Positions 9,609 to 18,540 are shown, counted from the first letter of the stretch. The stretch: DNA of 64,000 bases from Chryseobacterium sp. SORGH_AS_0447 (GCF_030818695.1 NZ_JAUTAR010000001.1:3590501-3654500), one strand, 5' to 3'. A program made the numbers and translations. Notes: generated by a model from the sequence alone, not told the origin.

Positions 9609-10562
9609 ATGAAAAACCTTCTTTTAACGGTACTTATTACCTTTTTTTCTGTTGCCTGTAATAAATCCCAGGAAAAAACAACTTCTGCTTCTTTAAAATC
9701 GGACACCCTTGTTCTGAATGACCAGGATATCGTTTTCGTTTCACCAGGTGATCAGACGATTGCAGCCCTTAAAAAGAAAAACGGTGAAGATTTCTACACC
9801 ATCGCAGACGATGCCAACAACTATTTTTCTGAAGCATCAACCTATCTCGACTCGCTGAAAGTATCCTATAAAAACGCTGATGATACGAAAGTGTTTGTCT
9901 ATAAGAAAGATAACAAAACCACAGCCATTCCAAAACATAAAAGCCCTTGGTATGCCGTATTTTATAAAGACGGAAAATATGAGACTGTGGATCTGATCAA
10001 CGTTAGGGAAGAATATTCGAAGTTTTTTGGAAATACGGTTGCTAAAAGTTCAGCAGCCCTTGATTCCAAAACGGTCATCGCTTCTGTTGCCGGGGATCAG
10101 TATTCTGTTGTAGAAGAAAAAGACTGTGACCTGAACAATGATTATTTTACCGACAAAATTGTCGTTCTGGCCAATAACCGCGACCTCGATCCGCAGGATC
10201 CCGATACCAAAATAGCGCCTGTATTAATTTTACTGAATGATCAGAATAAAAAATACGATGTTCTGAAAAACGAAAAAATCTACCCAAACAGTTTCGGGGA
10301 TTCCTTCCGAAAGCTGGTGGTGAAAGACCGGTTCTTTACGGTTGAACTGTTTAATGAAGTGCCGGACGAATACACTTCGGAAAAATACATCACCTTCAGA
10401 TTCAGCGAACCGTCAAAAGAGATCGTCCTTTCGAGATATGGGGAGAATACCGTCTGGAATGATGGGAGAAAGACAAACACCTTATGTTCCGATAAAAATT
10501 TCGGTAAGATCCTGTTCCGGAATTATAATTCCGATGATATCCGCGCCAAATGTCCGAAATGA
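9609..10562 (+). CDS. Lipoprotein of the effector locus, function unknown
   Basis: 317 residues, lipobox at TFFSVACNK (Cys17). The mature sequence is not recognised. It contains a segment (EKDCDLNNDYFTDKIVVLAN) resembling the Asp-rich loops of FG-GAP/VCBS-like or EF-hand-like repeats (DLNNDYFTD), common in Bacteroidota secreted proteins. Base composition returns to that of the host genome, unlike the two lipoprotein genes before it. It may be an older resident immunity protein or unrelated. The gap before it is 157 bp, so it probably has its own promoter. Confidence 0.6.
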   Translation: MKNLLLTVLITFFSVACNKSQEKTTSASLKSDTLVLNDQDIVFVSPGDQTIAALKKKNGEDFYTIADDANNYFSEASTYLDSLKVSYKNADDTKVFVYKKDNKTTAIPKHKSPWYAVFYKDGKYETVDLINVREEYSKFFGNTVAKSSAALDSKTVIASVAGDQYSVVEEKDCDLNNDYFTDKIVVLANNRDLDPQDPDTKIAPVLILLNDQNKKYDVLKNEKIYPNSFGDSFRKLVVKDRFFTVELFNEVPDEYTSEKYITFRFSEPSKEIVLSRYGENTVWNDGRKTNTLCSDKNFGKILFRNYNSDDIRAKCPK

Positions 10563-10634
10563 CGCTGGAAACATCTTTTGCTTTTCACAGGTAAAATCTC
10601 CCAAGATTGCGCAGATTTTTACAGATGATAACAA

Positions 10635-11335
10635 GGCTTCGAGAACCTCAGCCTGACAGTGTATATATAGTTTAGCTTGGATTAAAATAACTCTTTATTT
10701 AAGCAGAATATAAGTTCAGACTAATATTGACGTTATGTCATCCTGAGGCTCTCGAAGGATTTCTTATAACGATGGTAAGGGCTTTGAGGGTTGCAGGCAC
10801 CGAAGGCGCATAATTTCAGTATTCCGTTTGTCATCCTGGAAAGATCCATACTTAGTATTAGAAATCGCATGGAAAGATTTGAAACTGGATTTCTATAGCC
10901 CAACGAAAAATTTTCCGACAGATTTTCACGAATGATAGTATGGCTTCGAGAGCCTCAGCCTGACAGTGTATGTATAGCTTAGTTTGGATTAAAATAACTC
11001 TTTATTTAAGCAGAATATAAGTTCATACTGATGTTGCCGTTATGTCATCCTGAGGCTCTCGAAGGATTTTCTTATAACGCTGGTAAAGGCTCCGAGGCCC
11101 TGACAGTATGTATAAACAATTTAGTTTGGATAAAAATAACTCTTTATTTAAGCAGAATATAAGTTTAGACTGATGTTGGCGTTATGTCATCCTGAGGCTC
11201 TCGAAGGATTTTCTTAAGACGCTGGTCAGGGCTTTGAGGGTTTCAGCCACCAAATGCGCATAATTTTAACATTCGTTTGTCATCCCGGAGGGATCTCAAC
11301 TTAGTATTAGAGAATCGTTTGGAAAGATTCAGGAT
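10635..11335. repeat. Dispersed repeats with three imperfect copies
   Basis: The block tagtttggattaaaataa plus gtcatcctgaggctctcgaa recurs; the latter starts at 10737, 11044 and 11186. The companion ggcttcgagagcctcagcc, near its reverse complement, occurs at 10635, 10942 and (degenerate) 11088, so each unit is flanked by an inverted repeat. Related pieces appear at 32927-32952 (ccttcgacaggctcaggatg). No gene is seen in 10563-11337. Confidence 0.8.
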
Positions 11336-11337
11336 TT

Positions 11338-11910
11338 CTACGGTATATAAACCTCAACATCCTGTGGCTGAGGTTGCAAAAGTTCTTTTCTCCTGTTCTT
11401 CCGTTCCGTGATCAGCCACGCCGCGTCCAGCATCTTCATCAGATGAAGATACGGCCCTACGATATCACGCTCCGGTACGTTATGTAATGTCCCGAGGGAG
11501 AAATACACGATGTCCGAAAGGAAGTCCTCCAGTTCCTCAATACGGTATTTCTTAAAGGCTTTGCAGAACACCAGTACCGGATCGCGGTATTCTTCCTCCG
11601 AAAGCGAACCGTACAGCAACGGATTACCGGTCTCCGGAACGGCCTCCCCTTTCCATTTCCCGGATTTCTTCCGGAGGCACCATCCGGCCCGGATCAGCGA
11701 CCGCAGCGACTGGTGGAAGTGAAAGACCACCGAAGGGTCTTCCGGGATCCGCGTTTTCCCCTGTACCGCATACTGCATCATCAGGTTGAGCCGCTCCTTC
11801 GCCGTGGCCAGGTCATGGAACTGAAAAAATACGTCCCCTAAAGCGACGGGTGAAAGCTTGCTCCGGCCGGACCAAAACCGGGATTCAAAGTCTATGGTGT
11901 TCTTTTTCAT
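11338..11910 (-). CDS. Conserved hypothetical cytosolic protein
   Basis: 190 residues, GC-rich codons like the resident genome. No signal peptide or membrane segment. The sequence is mixed helical with LNLMMQYAVQGKTRIPED and FHQSLRSLIRAGWCLRKKSG, and ends Pro/Gln-rich (QPQPQDVEVYIP). From memory similar proteins of about this size are found in Chryseobacterium genomes, often beside mobile or variable regions, but I know no function. It forms the left border of the AT-rich island and points away from it. Confidence 0.6.
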   Translation of the reverse strand: MKKNTIDFESRFWSGRSKLSPVALGDVFFQFHDLATAKERLNLMMQYAVQGKTRIPEDPSVVFHFHQSLRSLIRAGWCLRKKSGKWKGEAVPETGNPLLYGSLSEEEYRDPVLVFCKAFKKYRIEELEDFLSDIVYFSLGTLHNVPERDIVGPYLHLMKMLDAAWLITERKNRRKELLQPQPQDVEVYIP

Positions 11911-12131
11911 ACAAAGAAGGTTTTGTGTTTTGTTTTTCTTTTGGTTAGCTTCGTTGTCAAAACCGTTATAATCGTTAGCAGTTGTTTCTTTGACAAGATA
12001 AACTGCAAGCGTCGGCCTCTGAAAAGGCCGAGCCTGCAGAGTTTCATCATTTGAATGCTTTTACCGCATACTTTTCCCTTTCTGCTGCACAGTATTTTGC
12101 TGGCAGAATTGTTATTATCATATATTCTTTT
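11911..12131. other. Upstream region with a hairpin and candidate promoter
   Basis: Contains a hairpin at about 12002-12047 (tcggcct-ctgaa-aaggccga enclosed by ctgcaag/cctgcag). From 12103 there is ttttg followed about 20 bp later by TATATTCT, a fair match to a flavobacterial promoter that would start transcription near 12132, at the 5' edge of the folded RNA candidate. Confidence 0.35.
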
Positions 12132-12325
12132 GAAAGCAGCTTAGAAATGCTATAGAATCATACTGCATAAATAAAACGGCATGGAACTCTACATATCCGA
12201 CTTGAGGTACTGGTATACCGTGCAACAGATAAGAGAGCCCACGCCTAGGTCGTGAGCTTCCTGCTTATCGTCTCGTTGCTTTTAAAGTACCAGTTTTCAA
12301 GTCGAGATTTCTAAGCAATAGCTTC
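12132..12325 (+). ncRNA. Candidate structured RNA with closing stem and long hairpin
   Basis: The outer stem pairs gaaagc and cttagaaat (12132-12148) with atttctaag and gcttc (12307-12325). A roughly 50-nt 5' segment, able to form a small hairpin (cggcatg/catatccg), precedes a long imperfect hairpin: cgacttga 12198-12205 with tcaagtcg 12297-12304; actggta with taccagt 12288-12294; gcaac with gttgc; gataag with cttatc 12264-12269; and an apical cacg/cgtg. The order (terminal repeat, short hairpin, long hairpin, terminal repeat) recalls retron msr-msd RNAs, but no reverse transcriptase is nearby. A 6S-like RNA is an alternative. Pairing was done by eye. Confidence 0.45.
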
Positions 12326-12430
12326 TATATTTCTTTGAAGTATCGCAAAGTTAACAAGTTTTATATTATTAACAATAATTTCAAATATACAAAAATTATC
12401 GGTACGCCATAACGTAACGATATATTTTTT

Positions 12431-12760
12431 TTGAAGTTGTTAATTGCAGTTGTGAATACTGAAGAACATGTTTACAAGATTAAAATAATTCTATCCTTAA
12501 AAAAGCTTTTGGAGAAAGGTAAAAACTTACAGAAGGAATTTAAGGATAATAAAATAGTGTACAGTTACCATGGAGTTGCTTCAAATGCACTATTAAGAAA
12601 AGCCACAGTTAACGATACTTTAAATGGAAACACAATACCTAAGGCTACAACTTTAATTAGTATAGTTGAAGGAATGGGGTTTACTATGACTGATTTTAGT
12701 AAGGAATTTGACAATATTACAGAAGTAGACATAAAGACATATCTGAATCAAAATAAATAA
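12431..12760 (+). CDS. XRE-family helix-turn-helix regulator
   Basis: Up to 109 residues. The HTH reads through SNALLRKATVNDTLNGNTIP and TTLISIVEGMGFTMTDFSKE, the arrangement of short Bacteroidota XRE proteins. The frame opens at TTG 12431, but this overlaps a tatattttttttg promoter-like run, so GTG 12452 is a reasonable alternative start. It precedes the five-gene AT-rich operon by 262 bp on the same strand and shares its composition. A controller role for that operon, as in restriction-modification C proteins, is inference. Confidence 0.65.
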   Translation: MKLLIAVVNTEEHVYKIKIILSLKKLLEKGKNLQKEFKDNKIVYSYHGVASNALLRKATVNDTLNGNTIPKATTLISIVEGMGFTMTDFSKEFDNITEVDIKTYLNQNK

Positions 12761-12996
12761 GATATAATAATAAAATGTTTTAATATAACTAATTATTGTA
12801 TTTAAATTTAATTATTACGTGTATTTGTATTTTCAAGTATTCCAATTAACATTTTTTCTCGACATAGCTTCCGAAAATTAAAAATTTAAGTTTATTTTAT
12901 CGTTTCTAATAACCTTTCCACGTATAAAAACATTCAAATATTAATAACCTATAAATTATATATTTTAATTTATAAAGTATATGTATAAAAGTTTGC

Positions 12997-13004
12997 TAAA
13001 TTTG
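12997..13004 (+). promoter_or_regulatory. -7 box of the defence-like operon
   Basis: TAAATTTG matches the Bacteroidota TAnnTTTG -7 element exactly. The -33 element is weak (TTTA-like only). The predicted transcript would start about 10-15 bp before the first gene of the operon. Confidence 0.45.
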
Positions 13005-13022
13005 CTAAAACTATAAGTAGCA

Positions 13023-14156
13023 TTGGAAATAAAAGATACATCAGATTATTTACTACCACCTTTTTTTGAAAGCCTTCACAGACCATTTCATCAACCCTTG
13101 AAATCAACAAGATGGGTTTGTGAATTTATGAACTCATCAAAAAAAGTCTTAAGGGCAAGTGAAGTAAATATTGAATTTTATCTTTTTTTAGTAAATAAAT
13201 TACACTCTGAATATAATAGAAATACAAATTTTGAACTGTCTGGTTTAAGCAGTAGAAGCGCAATATTTGCTGTATTCAATTATTTGCACGAACAAAAAAG
13301 TAAACAGGAAAAAATAAATTTGATAATAGATACATTAAGATGTAATAATAGAAATGATGTTCAAAAGCAAATTTACTCTTCTTATAAAGCAGCATCATAC
13401 TATGTTAATTTAGCTAAAGAAAAGCTTAATCTTGTAAACTCTACAAGTAAATTAACTCAATATGGGAAGGAACTTGTATTAATCAGAACTCAAAGACATT
13501 CCACAAATCTTACTAAAGCCGAGAAAGTTTTATACTTTAAGTTGCTTGTCAAAAATGATTTTTTACTTTTTATATCATTATGTCTCTTTAAAAAATTGGA
13601 ATTTAAGTTTAATGTTGAAAATATCGAAAATCTGTATTTTGATTTTATAGATCATTTTTATGGAATAAAACATTTTAATTATAATAGAAGAAGCTTATCC
13701 AATTATAATATAGTAAGAGAAGCCTGGATTAGTCAAATACAAATTCTAACTAAAACTAATCAAATCAAGTCAGAATTTGTAAAAATTTTAAAAAGTGATC
13801 CTGTAACATCCAAGTGGTTTAATGATTTACACTTAAATTTTACAACTTATATTAATGAGAATTTTAAAAATGATAGAAGTTTTGAAAGTAAAAAATTAGA
13901 TTTTATAAGATTTTATGAAAAGTGTATAGATGAAAAAAAGGATGTTAAAGGATTTGTAAATTTATATGATATCAAAGAAAACATTCGTATATCATATGTT
14001 AAATTTAATGAGTTTGTAAGTAAATTCTATGAAGATGAAAAATCAAAAAGGCATATTTTTTTTAGTAATATTGTTTCTTCAATTGATGGTAGGAAAAGAT
14101 TTATTGTAAGAGGACGCCCTGTGTTGAAAATAAAATTTAAACATGAAATAAAATAA
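13023..14156 (+). CDS. First gene of defence-like operon, unknown function
   Basis: 377 residues from a TTG start; an in-frame TAA at 13014-13016 rules out longer versions, and the first internal ATG is at codon 37. No recognised domain. It is rich in Asn, Lys, Phe and Tyr, mostly helical by appearance, and ends in a basic tail (GRKRFIVRGRPVLKIKFKHE) that could bind nucleic acid. It has no signal peptide, no reverse-transcriptase YxDD and no Walker motif. The next gene starts 4 bp after its stop. The AT-rich composition matches the other four operon genes and suggests they were acquired together. Confidence 0.6.
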   Translation: MEIKDTSDYLLPPFFESLHRPFHQPLKSTRWVCEFMNSSKKVLRASEVNIEFYLFLVNKLHSEYNRNTNFELSGLSSRSAIFAVFNYLHEQKSKQEKINLIIDTLRCNNRNDVQKQIYSSYKAASYYVNLAKEKLNLVNSTSKLTQYGKELVLIRTQRHSTNLTKAEKVLYFKLLVKNDFLLFISLCLFKKLEFKFNVENIENLYFDFIDHFYGIKHFNYNRRSLSNYNIVREAWISQIQILTKTNQIKSEFVKILKSDPVTSKWFNDLHLNFTTYINENFKNDRSFESKKLDFIRFYEKCIDEKKDVKGFVNLYDIKENIRISYVKFNEFVSKFYEDEKSKRHIFFSNIVSSIDGRKRFIVRGRPVLKIKFKHEIK

Positions 14157-14160
14157 CTCA

Positions 14161-15681
14161 ATGGAGATAAATAATCTTTGGCAGGATCTCGTAATAAAAG
14201 CTAACACAAAAGTAACTTTACAAAAAGACTTATCGGAAGGAAAAGTACCACAATTACCATATTTTGTAATTGGTATTCCAGATGTAAAAGAAGAAATTGG
14301 TAAAAAGTTAGAAAAAATTGATGATCCCAAGGAACTTAGAATGACAACTAGCTTGATTATAGCTAAATATGGAAATGGCAAAACGAATCTTTTAAAATAT
14401 CTAGAACTATTTTTTGAGAACCATCCTAATATTAAAATCATATACAACAAAGCAAACATAGATCAGCCTGATTTAGGTTTATTTTTGCTTAAACAAATAC
14501 AGAATCATTTCACAGAAACATTAATAAATCTAATTATAGATATGCGACAAAATTATAATTTTGATTTATTAACAAACAATAATCCAGTAGATTTTGCATC
14601 TATTAAAGAATATTCAGATACTCTTTTTGATAATTCTAAAACGAAAGAGGAAATTAAAAAATTAATTTATTTAGGAACTGGGAGATTATATACAAAAAAT
14701 GAATTCTTAAATTTTGGGCTGGAACAATTATCTAATTATGAAAGAAAAGAAGTACTTATATTATTTCTTAATATTCTAGCACTAGGTAAAACATTTATTA
14801 TATTCCAAATCGATGAAATTGAAAAAATATTAGAAAAATCCAAGCTTAGGCTAAATACATTTTTAACATCTTACAGAGAATTGTATGATATGTTTAGTTA
14901 TATTAAAGGACATTATCTTCAATGTTGTATAACAGATGCAGGTGGAGATGGAGCTTATCTAGAAGGTATAAACCAAGCGTTTTATTCCAGAATTGAGCCC
15001 CACATACTTCTCTTAGATATAATGAATGGTAAAAATGATATGTATGAACTAGTTAGTAAATTAAATGTACTTTTTAATATCAATAAAGAAAAAAGAGATA
15101 TTGACAAAATAGTTAAAGAATTACTAAAAGAAAACCATGGACAAAATAGAGAATTAGTAAGAAGTGCAGTTGCTCATTTGACTTCGAAAGAACAAAAATT
15201 ATCCTTATCGGATCTCCTTATAAAATACAAGTTAAATGATCTTTATGAATCTACTTATACAGAATTAGAGTATGAGGGGTTTTTCAAATCACTAAAAGAC
15301 AAATTTTTCGATCCACTTGAAGCTTATTTAGAAGGAAACTTTATGCTTGAAAGAGGAAGCGTAAAAGTTCGAGATCTACAATCTTTTATTGATGATGACC
15401 TTGAAAAAATTCACTATTTCATATTAAATCAAAATGTTAGCTTAGAAACTATACAAAGTAAAATTGATGAAATTTCAATAAAGTATAATTATGATATTAT
15501 CATTTATTCTCCTGAAAAATTAGAGCTCAGAAATGGTGAAATTAATTCTAATTTAAATATTGAAATAGTTGATTATGATCCCGTAGAGCTTTTCGTTCTG
15601 TTAAATATGTACAGAGATAATTTTGAATATCAATTTGAACTTACAAAAATCATTAGGGATTATACAAACAACAACTTATAA
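14161..15681 (+). CDS. P-loop ATPase of defence-like operon
   Basis: 506 residues. Walker A is AKYGNGKTNLL with Lys74 and Thr75 (the [AG]x4GK[ST] form). Walker B is FIIFQIDEIEKIL with Asp218 and Glu219. The arrangement, a target-binding N-terminus, then an ATPase with a NIKIIYNKA strand after Walker A and a sensor-like QCCITDAGGDGA, recalls the BrxD/DUF2791 and Orc/Cdc6-like AAA ATPases of phage-defence loci, but I cannot assign a family. It lies between two unknown genes in a tight operon that also encodes a nuclease and a DNA methylase. It probably drives DNA sensing or translocation for the complex. Confidence 0.75.
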   Translation: MEINNLWQDLVIKANTKVTLQKDLSEGKVPQLPYFVIGIPDVKEEIGKKLEKIDDPKELRMTTSLIIAKYGNGKTNLLKYLELFFENHPNIKIIYNKANIDQPDLGLFLLKQIQNHFTETLINLIIDMRQNYNFDLLTNNNPVDFASIKEYSDTLFDNSKTKEEIKKLIYLGTGRLYTKNEFLNFGLEQLSNYERKEVLILFLNILALGKTFIIFQIDEIEKILEKSKLRLNTFLTSYRELYDMFSYIKGHYLQCCITDAGGDGAYLEGINQAFYSRIEPHILLLDIMNGKNDMYELVSKLNVLFNINKEKRDIDKIVKELLKENHGQNRELVRSAVAHLTSKEQKLSLSDLLIKYKLNDLYESTYTELEYEGFFKSLKDKFFDPLEAYLEGNFMLERGSVKVRDLQSFIDDDLEKIHYFILNQNVSLETIQSKIDEISIKYNYDIIIYSPEKLELRNGEINSNLNIEIVDYDPVELFVLLNMYRDNFEYQFELTKIIRDYTNNNL

Positions 15682-15683
15682 CC

Positions 15684-16529
15684 ATGCTTAAAAGCCATTG
15701 TATCGTAGAATATTATAAATATGATATAAACTTAATCAAACCTATTAAGTATATCTGTCAGTTAACTTACGATATACTTTCTATTTCGACGGATGAACCT
15801 AATATAAATAATTTATTTAAAGCGGATTTTATTGCGGATGCAAATATAGATCTAACAAACTTACCTGAAGATATAAATGGAAAGGACTCAGTTAGCTGGC
15901 TATCAGATCAATTAGCATTATTCTTTGTTAAGGATATTTTAAATAAGGTTGATTTAAAAAAAACATCTATTTTACTAATACATCAAACTTCTAAAATTTT
16001 ATATGCTTTAAATAAAAGTAATAGAAGCATTGATAAGAAGGAAGAAAGTAATAGTGATAAAAAACAAAGTATTAAAAATGCTTTAGTACGATTAATTAAA
16101 GAACAAAAATTAATAAAACTGTTTGCAGAAAAAATTTCTGATGAAAAAATTCGTAATTGCATAAAAGATTCATCAATATTAGATGTAGATGAATTGTATC
16201 TTGATTGCGTTACAGTTGAAGATACTGATGTGCCTTTTGATGTTCCTTATTTTGAATATTCCCTACTCGATGAAGACTTAATTAATACTGACTTCACAGA
16301 AGCTTCTGATGTATGGATCAACAAAGATAAATTGAAAACAGAATTAAAAATTGAGGTTGGTAGTAATAACGATGTCTCAATTATAAGAGACTTAAAAATA
16401 AAAAAAGAAATTGGGCTTAAATTTAACAGCTTTATTTTTCCTCTGCAATCTAATCTTGACAGTTATATAAGATCAAATAGAAAAGTTGATTTTTATTGGA
16501 TACAAGTAAAAGATGTATTTAAAAGTTGA
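15684..16529 (+). CDS. Unknown protein of defence-like operon
   Basis: 281 residues, no recognised domain, acidic overall with several Asp-rich runs (DDEDLINTD-like). There is a Lys/Ser-rich linker in the middle (SNRSIDKKEESNSDKK) between two apparent halves. It starts 2 bp after the ATPase gene, and its 3' end overlaps the nuclease gene by 17 bp, so the three are probably translated in coupled fashion. It may be a bridging or specificity subunit between ATPase and nuclease; this is inference from position only. Confidence 0.55.
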   Translation: MLKSHCIVEYYKYDINLIKPIKYICQLTYDILSISTDEPNINNLFKADFIADANIDLTNLPEDINGKDSVSWLSDQLALFFVKDILNKVDLKKTSILLIHQTSKILYALNKSNRSIDKKEESNSDKKQSIKNALVRLIKEQKLIKLFAEKISDEKIRNCIKDSSILDVDELYLDCVTVEDTDVPFDVPYFEYSLLDEDLINTDFTEASDVWINKDKLKTELKIEVGSNNDVSIIRDLKIKKEIGLKFNSFIFPLQSNLDSYIRSNRKVDFYWIQVKDVFKS

Positions 16530-17418
16530 TGAAAATAAAAGGCAATATAGTTCCACATTAATAAATAGTTTTAAAAATGAAATAAAAAAGAAAAATTTCA
16601 CAAATCTTCTTTCATATTTAAAGCAAAATCTTTATATAGATCACGAACTATTAACAAAAGAAGAATATATACCTTTTAGAATATACTTTACACCTTCACT
16701 TAAAATTCAAGATGTAAAATATTTAAAAAAACTAAATTTTTTTATTAATGATGCTGAATCCTCAACTTCTTTTGGGATATACTCTTCAGAAAAACTTGCA
16801 GAAGATTCAAACCACTTTAATTTAATTCATTGGTATGATCGCACTAATGAAGGAAAGGATCTTAAATATCGTGATAACTTAGGACCAAAAGGAACAAAAG
16901 ATGTACATAAAGTAAATACTTTAAAACCAGAAATTGCTTTCTATTTTATTACAAAATATTTCGAAGATTACATTGAGAATTTACTTAATGAGATAAGTAA
17001 TAATACCATTAGTAATTTTCATCTTTTTAATGGAATTGATGATTTAGGTGAATTCGATTTTCTCGTAAAAGGATTAGAAACTTTTTATTTTATTGAGGTC
17101 AAAACTACTTTGACCAAATACTATATCACAGAATATATTGAAAAGTGTCAAAAAGTTATGAATGCTTTTAAAGATATTGCTGTAAAAATAGAATTTATCA
17201 TTATTGGTGCCTATAGTCATTCGAATTTAGAGGATTTGAAACATCATATACTAACGTCTCACAGAGGTAATAAAAGATATAATAATAGAATTAATAACTT
17301 GGATACTATTCCATATAATTTTAAAATTCCAATTGAAAAAGGTGATAAAAATTTGCTTTGCATTGCAGAATCAAATTATACACTTTTAAAAACATTACTT
17401 AAAAAATGTCTAAAATAA
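16513..17418 (+). CDS. PD-(D/E)XK-type nuclease of defence-like operon
   Basis: 301 residues. The C-terminal half carries a PD-(D/E)XK signature: Asp182 in LGEFDFLVKG and Glu195-Val-Lys197 in YFIEVKTTLTKYY, followed by a helix (YIEKCQKVMNAFKDI) as in restriction-endonuclease-fold enzymes. The N-terminal half (residues 1-150) is unrecognised and could bind DNA or partners. The gene overlaps the one before by 17 bp and the methylase gene after by 13 bp. With a cognate DNA methylase next door, cleavage of unmodified DNA is the simplest role. Confidence 0.72.
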   Translation: MYLKVDENKRQYSSTLINSFKNEIKKKNFTNLLSYLKQNLYIDHELLTKEEYIPFRIYFTPSLKIQDVKYLKKLNFFINDAESSTSFGIYSSEKLAEDSNHFNLIHWYDRTNEGKDLKYRDNLGPKGTKDVHKVNTLKPEIAFYFITKYFEDYIENLLNEISNNTISNFHLFNGIDDLGEFDFLVKGLETFYFIEVKTTLTKYYITEYIEKCQKVMNAFKDIAVKIEFIIIGAYSHSNLEDLKHHILTSHRGNKRYNNRINNLDTIPYNFKIPIEKGDKNLLCIAESNYTLLKTLLKKCLK

Positions 17419-18467
17419 AATTACCCGTTACACGGTATTATGGTTCAAAAAGAAAACTGGTCGAAAGAATTTGGAATGGAATAGAAATAAAAGAATTAAA
17501 ATTTGATTCCGTTTTAGATATCTTTGGCGGAACTGGTCTATTTTCATATTATGCTAAATGTAAAAGTAAGCAAGTAATTTATAATGACATTTTTAGATTT
17601 AATTCAATAATTGGTAAAAAGCTTATACAACAAAGCTCTAATGAACTTACATTGGAAAGAGCTAAAAATATGTTACTTCCGATTGAAGGTATTATTTATC
17701 AAAATATAATCGCAAAAAATTTTTCAGGAATATATTTTACTGATGAAGAAAATTATCAAATAGATATCTTTGTTCAAAACATTGATTTTTTAGAAAACGA
17801 AAATTTAAAGGCAAGTGCCTATTATATACTTTTTCAGTCATGCATTATAAAAAGACCATATAATTTGTTTCATAGAAATAATTTAAATATGAGATTAAAT
17901 TATAAAAATGGAAATTTTGGTAATAAGAAAACTTGGGAAAGATCATTTTCAGAGCTATTTGAAAGATTTATAAATGAATTAAATGAATTTTGCTTTGATA
18001 ATGATGAAGAAAATATTTCTCTAAATTCAAGTGCTATTCAATGTAAAGCTCAAGCAGATTTGCTATATATTGATCCCCCTTACTTCACGTCTGGTTCAAA
18101 TACAACTTACCATAGTAAATATCATTTTTTAGAAGGTTTGGCCCACTATTCTGAAATCGAAAATAATATCGATCATAATAAAAAAAATAAAGAAATTACT
18201 ATTAATAAATCTTTAGAATTTGAAAACAAATCGACATTTTTAAATGATTTGGAACAACTTCTTTTAAATCATATTAATTCTCACATAGTCATTTCTTATA
18301 GAAATAATGGCGTTCCAAATATTGAAGAAATGGCTGAATTAATTAGAAATGTTAATAATAATTTTGAGGTCTCAATTACAGATCTTGGTAATTATGGATA
18401 TGCATTAAATAGAAATAATATTAATAATAATGAAATATTAATAATTGCTAAAAATATACTATTGTAA
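17406..18467 (+). CDS. D12-class DNA N6-adenine methyltransferase
   Basis: 353 residues. The family order is visible: the motif X-like TRYYGSKRKLVERIW at the N-terminus, motif I VLDIFGGTGLFSYYA (SAM site), and motif IV DLLYIDPPYF with Asp223-Pro-Pro-Tyr226, the catalytic motif for adenine N6 methylation. The C-terminus has the usual HIVISYRNNG strand. It would protect host DNA from the co-encoded nuclease. It is the last gene of the operon, where a protective methylase is less usual than in first position. A strong Rho-independent hairpin follows at 18518. Confidence 0.88.
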   Translation: MSKIKLPVTRYYGSKRKLVERIWNGIEIKELKFDSVLDIFGGTGLFSYYAKCKSKQVIYNDIFRFNSIIGKKLIQQSSNELTLERAKNMLLPIEGIIYQNIIAKNFSGIYFTDEENYQIDIFVQNIDFLENENLKASAYYILFQSCIIKRPYNLFHRNNLNMRLNYKNGNFGNKKTWERSFSELFERFINELNEFCFDNDEENISLNSSAIQCKAQADLLYIDPPYFTSGSNTTYHSKYHFLEGLAHYSEIENNIDHNKKNKEITINKSLEFENKSTFLNDLEQLLLNHINSHIVISYRNNGVPNIEEMAELIRNVNNNFEVSITDLGNYGYALNRNNINNNEILIIAKNILL

Positions 18468-18517
18468 AAAACTTTTTTTTAATATGACATGTTTAAGTTT
18501 CTAATATTTCAATAAAA

Positions 18518-18540
18518 AATCCCGGCCAAAACCGGGATTT
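18518..18540. terminator. Bidirectional terminator at the island's right edge
   Basis: The stem aaatcccgg/ccgggattt around a ccaaaa loop has A-rich DNA before and T-rich DNA after it. It lies between the converging methylase and DUF2911 genes and can serve both. Composition changes back to genome average right after it. Confidence 0.8.

Noticed and set aside
3992..10562. Prophage tail module
   Set aside because: LysM and lysozyme-like domains occur in phages, but no capsid, terminase, portal or integrase genes are near, and the DUF4280 tip points to T6SS.
12132..18467. Complete retron
   Set aside because: The folded RNA has a retron-like outline, but none of the island's proteins has a reverse-transcriptase YxDD motif, so only an RNA candidate is reported.
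12431..18467. BREX locus
   Set aside because: No PglZ phosphatase, BrxL protease or PglX-type methylase is present; only the ATPase recalls BREX accessory proteins.
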